Shown here: piece by piece, positions 37,978 to 45,246 of the stretch
How the letters are laid out: each line of letters opens with the position of its first letter
Position numbering within the stretch: position 1 is the first letter of the stretch
Assembly: GCA_963732225.1 (NCBI GenBank)
Contig: CAVSYR010000004.1
Location: 91,654 to 155,653, forward strand
Length of the DNA: 64,000 nucleotides
Reading direction: 5' to 3'
Source: VRUE01 sp963732225
GTDB lineage: Bacteria > Actinomycetota > Thermoleophilia > Solirubrobacterales > 70-9
The notes under the pieces: generated by a model
The model's database searches: none
The model's input: the letters and a program-made list of their open reading frames with translations, nothing else
Told to the model about the DNA's origin: nothing
Translations under genes and position numbers: made by a program

Positions 37978-39093
37978 GGCGCGTCAAGGACGGAGGTGGT
38001 CTATGCGTGGCCGCGGCTCTCGAAGCCGCAGCCGCGGGTCCCGATCGCCTACCTGGACCTGAACCACTGGATCGGTCTCGCGAAAGCCGCCGTCGACCAT
38101 CCAGACGGGCGCAAGAGCGCGCCCGCGCTAGAGGCCCTCCGAGAGCTGCGGGCCGCTGGGGAGGTCTGCCTGCCTCTCAGCTCGACCCACTACATGGAGA
38201 TGACGCGGATCGGCAGCTCGCGCCAGCGCTTCGACGTCGGCGCGGTGATGGAGGAGCTCTCCGACTTCGCCTGCTTGATGAACCGCACGATCCTGATCCG
38301 CCTCGAATTGGACGCCGCGATCCGCGCCGTTCTCGGCAGTGAGGAATGGCTCTATGCCGGGCTCCCGCTAATCGGCAGGGGTGGCATGCAGGCGATGGGG
38401 ATGCGAGGGGATCTGGTGGTCCGCGACGGAGACGGCAACGACGTCACCGCCCAGGCCAGGAGGGAGTTTCGCGATGGCCCGGCCGCCTTCGACCGCTGGC
38501 GCAGGGACGCCGAAGACCGGCTGAGCCGCTCCTTCCTTCGCGGCCCGAGCAACGAGGAAGAGCCGGCGTTGCGGGCGGAGGGCTGGGACCCCGAAAAGGC
38601 CACCGCGCTCGGACACAAGCGCGCCGAACAGGAGAACGAACATGCCGCAAGGCTCGCCGCCGACCCCCGCTGGCGGCGGGGAAGGCTGCGGGATGTGGTC
38701 GCGGGCCGCTACCTGGCGCTCGAGGTCTTCGACGACCTCAACGACTGCCTGGGCCGGTGGGGCGTCGATCTCTCGGAAATCTGCTCTGACCCAGAGTCGG
38801 CGAGGCGGTTCTCGGACTCGATGCCGGGAGCGGATGTCTGGATCACGATGCTGACGGCGATGCATCGCAACCCCCAGACCAGATGGAGTGCCAACGACAT
38901 CTACGACGTGGACGCGCTCTGCGCCGCGGTCCCCTACTGCGACTTGGTGGCCACCGAGCGCCACGCCGCGCATCTGCTCCACGTCGCCGGTCTGCCCGAG
39001 CGCATCGGCACGACCGTGGTCGCGAGCTTGGACGAGGCTGTGGAGGAGATGGTCTCCCTGGTGCGTTTGAGATCCACCTCCGCAGCGGCCTAG
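37969..39093 (+). CDS. PIN-like nuclease domain protein
   Basis: 374 aa. 'IAYLDLNHWIGLAKAAVD' (first acidic residue), 'EVCLPLSSTHYMEMTRIGSS' (Glu), and C-terminal 'NDIYDVDALCAAVPYCDLVA' plus 'TERHAAHLLHVAGLPERIGT' (two Asp) have the order of PIN-like RNase domains, with a long helical insert between. The start ATG (37969) and the divergent ATG of the HD-HSP90 gene (37977) overlap on opposite strands, implying a shared bidirectional promoter inside the coding ends, or that one true start lies further in. The divergent pairing suggests a common defence role: HSP90-like sensor and PIN effector. That pairing is inference. Confidence 0.7.
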   Translation: MQHGASRTEVVYAWPRLSKPQPRVPIAYLDLNHWIGLAKAAVDHPDGRKSAPALEALRELRAAGEVCLPLSSTHYMEMTRIGSSRQRFDVGAVMEELSDFACLMNRTILIRLELDAAIRAVLGSEEWLYAGLPLIGRGGMQAMGMRGDLVVRDGDGNDVTAQARREFRDGPAAFDRWRRDAEDRLSRSFLRGPSNEEEPALRAEGWDPEKATALGHKRAEQENEHAARLAADPRWRRGRLRDVVAGRYLALEVFDDLNDCLGRWGVDLSEICSDPESARRFSDSMPGADVWITMLTAMHRNPQTRWSANDIYDVDALCAAVPYCDLVATERHAAHLLHVAGLPERIGTTVVASLDEAVEEMVSLVRLRSTSAAA

Positions 39094-39604
39094 GATCGAT
39101 CCATGACCGATGGCGGCTCGCTTGATCAACACCGAGCGCTCGACGATCGGGGAGAGCAGCTGCCTGACGAAGGCGAGCGAGAGATCGGCTTCGGCTCCCA
39201 AAGCATGTAACTGGTCGTGCGCGAGTATTACCTGCCGGAATTGGCTCGGTAGAAGGGAATCGAGCCGGTTCTCGATCGCCTCAGTCCCGACGGGGATAGA
39301 GCATCGACCGCATCATGCCGCGGTCCTCAGCTTCCTCCGAGCTAGTGATCCACCGCCTGCGGGGCTCATCCATGCTGATGCCGCCGAACAAGTCCGCCCA
39401 GACCAAGCATTCGCCATTGTCCGGGTGGAGACGAGCGCAGCCGTTCTGGACCGGTTATGGCGTGAGGACTGAGCTAGCCCGCCGAGAAATGGGTGACCTA
39501 AACGATCTGCTGGGGCCGACACCGAGGCCGCCCTGCGATCGCCTTCAACTCGAAGGTGCCTCTAGCGACAAGAACTGAGCCGGGGAAGATGAAAGGCTTG
39601 GGCG
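39094..39604. other. Intergenic spacer with gene remnant and border segment B
   Basis: About 510 bases without an intact gene. The minus strand has a coding-like remnant ('CLVWADLFGGISMDEPRRRW', then 'EDRGMMRSMLYPRRD' and a stop at about 39289). The plus strand has a 35-codon frame from 39103 without support. It contains copy B of the border segment. Confidence 0.45.
39378..39424. repeat. Cassette-border segment, copy B
   Basis: CGCCGAACAA, six bases, CCAGACCAA, then TCGCCATTGT: the same pattern as copies A (27141) and C (41013). Minus-strand reading 'DNGECLVWADLFGGI'. It sits between the PIN-like gene and the TIR cassette. Confidence 0.65.
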
Positions 39605-39832
39605 ATGGCAACTTTCACCAATTGGTACGTGACCGTGGTTCTCGAAGTGGCTGGAAAGCAGCAGACAATCCGGGGTCCCTCGCGTAGCAGCGAGGAGGAC
39701 ACCAAGGCCGATCTGAAAGAGCTCCAGGAGTTGCTTGGCAGCGGAGAGTGGATCAACCTCGACTGGATCTCAGCCAACCCCAAACACGTCGTCGCCGCCC
39801 ACCTGGACAGCACCAGCATCGGAGTCTTCTAG
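39605..39832 (+). CDS. Small protein coupled to TIR effector
   Basis: 75 aa. 'ATFTNWYVTVVLEVAGKQQT', 'SSEEDTKADLKELQELLGSG', ending 'VVAAHLDSTSIGVF'. Its TAG shares a base with the GTG of the TIR gene (TAGTG at 39830-39834), so the two are translationally coupled. It could be a regulator, sensor or immunity partner; no domain is recognisable. Confidence 0.65.
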   Translation: MATFTNWYVTVVLEVAGKQQTIRGPSRSSEEDTKADLKELQELLGSGEWINLDWISANPKHVVAAHLDSTSIGVF

Positions 39833-40932
39833 TGCTGCTCCACGTGATGATCCGCCGCCTGGGCGAGGACGGCGGACGCACTTTTTCTTTCAACCGCAGC
39901 GCCGAGTGGGTCGGCGAGCGAATCGTCGAACCCTGGGAGCGTGGAAATGAGCTGGTCATAAATGGCGAGCACTGGGAGCCGCGCCGGATCCGGGTCGCCG
40001 TGCGGGAAACTGCAAACGAAGTCGTCGTCGGCGAGTCGGAGCTCTCAAGCTGGGCAGAGCTCGAGCCGAACTCGACCGAGCGCACCGATGAGTTGCTGGC
40101 ACGTCCCGCGGGGTCGGCCGGCGAGGCCGACGAGATTCATCTCGCCGCCGACCGGCGCAAGGTGATGGTTGTCATGGGCCGCAACTCGGAGATCGGCGCG
40201 GCGATGTTCGAGTTCTTGCGCGCGATCGATTTACGCCCGCTGGAGTGGACGGCGCTCGTTGGTGCGGCCAATACCGGAGCCCCTTATATCGGTCAAGTGC
40301 TCGACGAGGCCTTCGCCCAGGCTCAGGCCGTAGTGGTTCTCTCGACCCCCGACGACATTGCTCACTTGCGCCCCGAATTGGTGCCCGAGGGTGACCCAGA
40401 GGGCGAGGCTGCGCCACGAGGCCAGGCGCGCCCGAATGTCTTCTATGAGGCGGGATTGGCGATTGGACGGTTTCCGAATAGGACGATCTTCGTGGAGGTC
40501 GGAACGATGCGTCCCGCGAGCGACCTCGGCGGGATTCACACGGTGCGGATGAACGAAGGTCCCGAGTGTCGCCGCGACCTCGCCCAACGGCTGGAGCGTG
40601 CACGCTGCGAAGTCGACATGGATGGCACCGACTGGCTTAGCGCGGGGACCTTCAGTGCACCCGGCGAGCCCCAGGCAACGCCGGCGGAGGAGAGCGGCGA
40701 CGCTGCTCCGGACAGCGCGCTTGTGCGCCGCATCGATGCGTTCCTGGCGAGTCTCACCGGTAACGGTCAAGCGTCGACGATCCAGGCCCAGACTTTCAAC
40801 CAACTGCTGGACGAATCAGGGATTGCAGGCATTCCCCGTGCTGTGTCGAGCATTTTTAGTGGCCGCTCGGAAATGACCCACGAGGACATGCGAATGCTCC
40901 TCAACCAGATGAGAGCGGGACTCTCGAGCTAG
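39832..40932 (+). CDS. TIR-like (nucleotide-binding) effector protein
   Basis: 366 aa. The GTG at 39832 overlaps the preceding stop. The N-terminal 110 aa are unassigned. Residues ~115-260 form a TIR_2/CAP12-like domain: 'RRKVMVVMGRNSEIGAAMFE', 'EWTALVGAANTGAPYIGQVL', 'AQAVVVLSTPDDIAHLRPEL', 'GQARPNVFYEAGLAIGRFPN' and 'RTIFVEVGTMRPASDLGG'. The N-V-x-x-E-x-G core holds the Glu expected of TIR NADases. Such proteins degrade NAD+ upon infection in several immune systems; activation here is unknown. The C-terminal ~90 aa are helical ('EMTHEDMRMLLNQMRAG'). It is the last cassette before the tRNA. Confidence 0.8.
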   Translation: MLLHVMIRRLGEDGGRTFSFNRSAEWVGERIVEPWERGNELVINGEHWEPRRIRVAVRETANEVVVGESELSSWAELEPNSTERTDELLARPAGSAGEADEIHLAADRRKVMVVMGRNSEIGAAMFEFLRAIDLRPLEWTALVGAANTGAPYIGQVLDEAFAQAQAVVVLSTPDDIAHLRPELVPEGDPEGEAAPRGQARPNVFYEAGLAIGRFPNRTIFVEVGTMRPASDLGGIHTVRMNEGPECRRDLAQRLERARCEVDMDGTDWLSAGTFSAPGEPQATPAEESGDAAPDSALVRRIDAFLASLTGNGQASTIQAQTFNQLLDESGIAGIPRAVSSIFSGRSEMTHEDMRMLLNQMRAGLSS

Positions 40933-41012
40933 CGGCTGGGGATTCGGCGCCCCGGCTCCGCCGAAGCAACGGCGGCGTCTAGGTGGATGCGGCTTGACCA
41001 AGCCGAATATCG

Positions 41013-41057
41013 ATCCCGCCAAACAAGTGGAGCCAGACCAAAGTGTCGATGTGACCA
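41013..41057. repeat. Cassette-border segment, copy C
   Basis: CGCCAAACAA, six bases, CCAGACCAA. On the minus strand it reads 'IDTLVWLHLFGGIDI'. It lies between the TIR gene and tRNA-Arg, so copies A and C mark roughly the two ends of the accessory island. A short hairpin, GGCTTG/CAAGCC, precedes it at 40991-41004. Confidence 0.65.
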
Positions 41058-41221
41058 ATAAGAGCCGCATCGAAAACCCGCACGATGTAGCCGTTATGTA
41101 GCCACGAGCAGCTGGCGAGGGTCGGAACCGCGCGGAGCGGCGCGGACCGGGTGTCCGAGGTTCGGTGGAGGATTCGGCTTTCCTGAGCCAAAAACCGGAA
41201 TACTCCGGAATGAAGCGGAGC

Positions 41222-41294
41222 GCGCCCGACAGGATTCGAACCTGTGACCTTCGGTTTCGTAGACCGACGCTCTATCCAACTGAGCTACGGGCGC
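41222..41294 (-). tRNA. tRNA-Arg (anticodon ACG)
   Basis: A 73-nt cloverleaf on the minus strand: acceptor GCGCCCG/CGGGCGC, D-stem GCTC/GAGC, anticodon stem TCGGT/ACCGA with loop CTACGAA (anticodon ACG), variable AGGTC, T-arm ACAGG-TTCGAAT-CCTGT. CCA is not encoded. The 3' end faces the accessory island at lower coordinates, the orientation expected for an integration target. I found no second copy of the 3' end in this window. Confidence 0.95.
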
Positions 41295-41432
41295 TTGTCC
41301 TGCAAATGAGGGGTTTTTAAGTTTCGCCCCTTAAGCAGATTTCTCTCGATCCTAGTGATCCGTGCCTGACGGGGGAAGGAAACCGACGCCAAAGGACAGC
41401 AAGAAGGCCGAGCACATCGTTCCATGTTGAGC

Positions 41433-41798
41433 TCAGCCCAGTTGGCCTTTGACGTGATCGATCAGCTCGTTGAGGCCGGTGGTCGGCGAGAACTCCACGT
41501 ACTCGGAGTCCTCGAGCGCCATCGGCGCATGCCCCGGCGACCAGTAGAACGCCTGACCCGCCGCGTAGACCTCCTCGCCAGCCTCCGTCCTCAACCCGAT
41601 CCGCCCACTTAACACGTATCCCCAGTGCGGACATTGGCAGAGGTCATCGGGCAGTCCCACCAGTAACGGGCCCAGATCCCATCCGGCCGGCACTCGAATG
41701 AACGCCACCGTCATCTCACCGCCGATCTCATGGGTTCTGAGCTCGACTCCCCCACCCTCTAACTGGATCTGTGCCTCGTCGCGGGCTATCGCCTTCAA
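41433..41798 (-). CDS. Cupin-domain protein
   Basis: 121 aa. TTG start at 41798 with AAAGGAGG six bases upstream. Beta-barrel cupin pattern: 'LRTHEIGGEMTVAFIRVPAG', 'CPHWGYVLSGRIGLRTEAGE' (first motif, His-W-G-Y...G) and 'AAGQAFYWSPGHAPMALEDS' (second motif with Pro-Gly-His). Single-domain cupins bind a metal or small ligand; the substrate is not evident. It is alone, convergent with nothing, and lies directly beyond the tRNA on the core side. Confidence 0.82.
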   Translation of the reverse strand: MKAIARDEAQIQLEGGGVELRTHEIGGEMTVAFIRVPAGWDLGPLLVGLPDDLCQCPHWGYVLSGRIGLRTEAGEEVYAAGQAFYWSPGHAPMALEDSEYVEFSPTTGLNELIDHVKGQLG

Positions 41799-41885
41799 TC
41801 GATCCTCCTTTCGGCTAGTCGATTCGACCTACAGGAGAGACTCTTCCACACGCTGCCGTGGGAGACCGGGTGATTGACTGCTTGC

Positions 41886-42578
41886 GTGGAGATCTTCCTC
41901 CTCGCCCTCACCGCGGCCCTGAATCCATCGCTCCTTGCTGCGACCACAGTGATGCTGCTGCTGCCAACGCCGCGGAACCTGATGCTCGGCTATCTGCTCG
42001 GGGCGTTGCTCACCAGCATCTCGGTGGGGCTCCTGATCGTTTTCTACCTGCAGGATTCAGGCACGGTCACTGCCGCAAAACACACGCTGAGCCCGGCGAC
42101 AGACTTCGTCCTCGGCTTCATCGCGCTGGCTGTCGCTCGGGCCCTAAACGCCGAACGGGACGTGCTCCTAAAGGAACGCCGGGAGCGCCACAAGGCGGCG
42201 AAGGGAAAGCCGGAGAAGGAGAAGGAGCCGCCGCGGTGGCAGCGGGCGATCAGCAGGGGCGGCGCGCGGACCACCTTCGTCGTGGGAGTGGTGCTCTCCC
42301 TTCCAGGCACTTCCTACCTCCTCGCCCTGGTCAGCGTGGCAAAGGATGATCTGGCCACCCTGCCGACCATCCTGATCGTCCTCGGTTTCAACCTGGTCAT
42401 GTTGATGTTGCTCGAGATCCCGCTGCTCGCCTACTCGCTGGCACCGGAGACGACGCCCGAAAAGGTGGAGGGCTTCAAGGCCTGGCTTCGCCGCGACGGC
42501 CGGCTGATGGGGATCAGGGTCGCGACTGTCTTCGGAGTGCTGATGATCGTTCATGGGGTGCTGACAGCGATCCCCTGA
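41886..42578 (+). CDS. GAP-family integral membrane protein
   Basis: About 230 aa; GTG at 41886 or an in-frame TTG at 41874. Six hydrophobic segments; first half 'LLALTAALNPSLLAATTVML', 'LMLGYLLGALLTSISVGLLI'; a basic cytoplasmic loop 'KERRERHKAAKGKPEKEKEP'; second half 'TTFVVGVVLSLPGTSYLLAL'. The pair of 'NPS'/'LPGTSYL' half-repeats is typical of GAP (Sap/SfLAP-like) proteins, implicated in glycolipid export in mycobacteria. A paralogue is encoded at 44618-45235. Confidence 0.75.
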   Translation: MEIFLLALTAALNPSLLAATTVMLLLPTPRNLMLGYLLGALLTSISVGLLIVFYLQDSGTVTAAKHTLSPATDFVLGFIALAVARALNAERDVLLKERRERHKAAKGKPEKEKEPPRWQRAISRGGARTTFVVGVVLSLPGTSYLLALVSVAKDDLATLPTILIVLGFNLVMLMLLEIPLLAYSLAPETTPEKVEGFKAWLRRDGRLMGIRVATVFGVLMIVHGVLTAIP

Positions 42579-42779
42579 TCGAGGCTCATTTGCCTGACGG
42601 ATCGGGCAGCACTTCGCCTCGACCCATCAAAAAACCCCCACTGAGGCGAAAGCGCACTAGGCTGGGACGGTGAGCGTGGGAGCTCCGCAACGGGATCACG
42701 CGACATCTGGAATTACCCGCTGCTGTTTGGGTGTCCGTAGCGGGCCATTTTTCCAACGGGCACCGAGCGGACAGAAACG

Positions 42780-44621
42780 ATGATCGATCCGCTCGCAGCA
42801 CTCCCGGTGGGGGCGCTCAGCGAGTCGCGGACGCTCTTCGAGCTCGGGCTGGTGGCGGTTCTGGCGGCGGCGGCGCCCCTGATCGCCCAGGTGCTGCGGC
42901 TCCCATCGATCCTGTTGCTGCTCGCGCTCGGGTTCGGCGCGGGCGCCAGCGGCGCTCTCGATCCCAACGCGCTGCTGGGCGAGAACCTGATCTCCACCGT
43001 GGTCTCGATCGCCGTCGGGATCATCCTCTTCGAGGCCGGGCTCGGCCTGAACTTCAACAAGCTGAGCGGCAGCGTCGCTCGCGTCTACCGCCGGCTGGTG
43101 AGCCTCGGGATTCTCATCACCTGGGCGATCGGGACGCTCGCGGCCTATCTGCTCTTCGATCTCTCCTGGGAGGTCGCGCTTGTGCTCGGGGCGGTCCTGG
43201 TCGTCTCCGGCCCGACGGTGGTCGGGCCGCTGCTCGACTTCATCCGCCCCTCCAAGACGGTCAACTCGGTCCTCAAGTGGGAGGGCACATTCGCCGACCC
43301 GATCGGCGCGACGCTCGGCGTCGTCGTGTTCAACGCGGTGATCGCCGGGCACGCGAAGGCCGGCGAGGAGATCGCCCAGTTCCTCCTCGCGATCGGGATC
43401 GGGGCCGGCTTCGGCCTCCTCGGAGGGGTCTTGGTCCTGGGCTGGCTGCAATGGTTTAAGCCGACCCAGTCCCAGGCGGTGACCGGGACCCTGATGTTCG
43501 TCGTCGCGATGGTCGTCTGCGCCGACCTGCTCCGCGATGACACAGGCCTGATCACCGGCCTCTGCATTGGCGCGATCCTCGTCAACAAACCACCCCGAAG
43601 AATCGAGCCCGCCGGCCTCGCGATACAGACGGCAAAGCTGACCCGTGCCTGGCGTGAACGGATCGCCACCCTCTCGACCTTTTTGATCGGGATCCTGTTC
43701 ATCATCCTCTCGGCCCGGGTCTCCCCGCACCAGATCGGCGAAGTCGGCTGGGTGAGCCTCGCCTTCATCGCCGTGCTCGTGCTCATCGGCCGGCCGCTCG
43801 CGGTGTTGCTCTCTACCCTGGGCTCGACGCTTCCGGTGCGCGAGCGGGCCTTTATCGCCTGGATGGCGCCGCGCGGGATCGTCGCGGCTGCGACCTCCTC
43901 CACCTTCGCCCTCGGCCTCACCCAGGCCGGGATCGGCGGTGGCGCGCAGAACCTGATTCCGATCACCTTCATCGTGATCGTCGCCACCGGACTGATCTAT
44001 GGCCTCAGCGGAGGTCCCGTGGCTCGCGCTCTCGGAGTCGCGAGCACGGGCCCGGGCGGCGTGCTGCTGATCGGCGCCACCCCGGTCGGGCGCGCCGTCG
44101 GGCGTGCCCTGGATGACCGCGGGCTGAACGTGCTCGTCTGGACCGGCAGCCAGGAATTGGCACAGGCGGCCGAGGCGGACGGGCTCAGCGTCTACCAGGG
44201 AAATCCCATCGAAGACGCCAGCGGGGATGCCCCGTCTGACCTCGACCAGCTCGACTACGCGCTCGTGGTCGGCGCCGATGAAGCCCTGAACGCGATGGTC
44301 GCCACCGACCTCTCCGAGTACTTCGGCCGCGACCGGGTCTTCCAGCTCCCCCCCACGGACGAACGGGCCGCAGCCTTCTACACTAGGGCGCGGGTGCTAT
44401 TCGACGAGTCAGCCAGCCATGAGGAGCTCTTGTCCCGAATCAAAGCCGGCGCCGAGATCACCGTCACCGAAGCGCCCGGTGCCGACCGGACGGCTGAGCT
44501 GCCGATGTTCGTACACACGCCCGGGAAAGACCTGCGCGTCCTCACCGCTGGTGAGCGGCCCGATCTCCAGGCCGGGCAGGAGCTGATCGCGATGGTCGAG
44601 GGCGGAAAGCAGGAATCATGA
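42780..44621 (+). CDS. Cation:proton antiporter with TrkA-N domain
   Basis: 613 aa. About 11-12 membrane segments (residues ~15-410) with CPA-type signatures: 'LLALGFGAGASGALDPN', 'ILFEAGLGLNFNKLSG', 'VLVVSGPTVVGPLLDFIRPS' and 'FIAWMAPRGIVAAATSSTFA'. The cytosolic C-terminal region (~425-610) has a Rossmann TrkA-N fold ('GVLLIGATPVGRAVGRALDD', 'DYALVVGADEALNAMVATDL'), which usually senses nucleotides and gates transport. It heads a three-gene unit: its stop overlaps the next ATG (ATGA at 44618), and another antiporter follows. It probably handles Na+/K+ or pH homeostasis. The sequence is intact, with no shifts. Confidence 0.88.
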   Translation: MIDPLAALPVGALSESRTLFELGLVAVLAAAAPLIAQVLRLPSILLLLALGFGAGASGALDPNALLGENLISTVVSIAVGIILFEAGLGLNFNKLSGSVARVYRRLVSLGILITWAIGTLAAYLLFDLSWEVALVLGAVLVVSGPTVVGPLLDFIRPSKTVNSVLKWEGTFADPIGATLGVVVFNAVIAGHAKAGEEIAQFLLAIGIGAGFGLLGGVLVLGWLQWFKPTQSQAVTGTLMFVVAMVVCADLLRDDTGLITGLCIGAILVNKPPRRIEPAGLAIQTAKLTRAWRERIATLSTFLIGILFIILSARVSPHQIGEVGWVSLAFIAVLVLIGRPLAVLLSTLGSTLPVRERAFIAWMAPRGIVAAATSSTFALGLTQAGIGGGAQNLIPITFIVIVATGLIYGLSGGPVARALGVASTGPGGVLLIGATPVGRAVGRALDDRGLNVLVWTGSQELAQAAEADGLSVYQGNPIEDASGDAPSDLDQLDYALVVGADEALNAMVATDLSEYFGRDRVFQLPPTDERAAAFYTRARVLFDESASHEELLSRIKAGAEITVTEAPGADRTAELPMFVHTPGKDLRVLTAGERPDLQAGQELIAMVEGGKQES

Positions 44622-45235
44622 TCGCCGCCACCCTGCCGCTGGCGATCGCGATGGTCGCCGGTCCACAGATCATCAGCGCGTTCTTCTTCGCCACCTCGCC
44701 CAAGTGGAAATCCGATTCGGCCGCGTTCATCCTCGGGGCCGCAGCCGCGCTCTTTCTCGTCGTCACCGTCGCTTACCTAATCGCTCACCACATCGCGGGA
44801 GGCGGCTCCGAAGGCGGCACGAAGTCCCGGGGGCTCGAGATCGCGATCCTCGCCCTTCTCGTCTTCGCGATGGCCTACGTCTTCCATCGCCGCAAGCGGA
44901 CCGACCCGCCTAAGTGGATGGGCAAGCTGCAGACGGCGACTCCCAAATTCACGTTAACGCTGGGGTTCATGCTTTTGGCCTTCTTCCCGACCGACATCGT
45001 CACCTCGGTAAGCGTCGCCGCCCACCTGGCAAACCACGGTCACCCGTGGTCGCATGCCCTTCCCTTCATCTTCTTCACACTTCTCCTGCTGGCGCTCCCG
45101 GCCCTGGCCATACTTGTCCTGGGCGAGCGCGCGAAGAAGGAGCTGCCGAAGATCCGCAACTGGATGGACACAAACTCGTGGATCGTGAGCGAGGTGGTGC
45201 TGGCCTTCTTCGTCCTCATCGTCCTGACCGGCTAG
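44618..45235 (+). CDS. GAP-family membrane protein
   Basis: 205 aa, six membrane segments. 'LPLAIAMVAGPQIISAFFFA', 'AAFILGAAAALFLVVTVAYL', cytosolic 'HRRKRTDPPKWMGKLQTATP', 'LTLGFMLLAFFPTDIVTSVS'. It is a relative of the protein at 41886-42578. Being translationally coupled to one antiporter and 11 bases from the next suggests a role tied to ion or envelope homeostasis, but this is inference. Confidence 0.75.
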   Translation: MIAATLPLAIAMVAGPQIISAFFFATSPKWKSDSAAFILGAAAALFLVVTVAYLIAHHIAGGGSEGGTKSRGLEIAILALLVFAMAYVFHRRKRTDPPKWMGKLQTATPKFTLTLGFMLLAFFPTDIVTSVSVAAHLANHGHPWSHALPFIFFTLLLLALPALAILVLGERAKKELPKIRNWMDTNSWIVSEVVLAFFVLIVLTG

Positions 45236-45246
45236 GCGAGCCCTGA

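Noticed and set aside
39110..39472. 120-codon plus-strand frame between the PIN-like and TIR genes
   Set aside because: Composition is not coding-like; the minus strand shows a better remnant and border segment B.
41222..41294. attL/attR-type duplication of the tRNA-Arg 3' end
   Set aside because: No second copy of the 3' part of the tRNA was found in the window, so integration into this tRNA is not demonstrated.
42696..43730. 344-codon open frame on the minus strand
   Set aside because: Fully antisense to the intact antiporter gene; highly charged with no domain.
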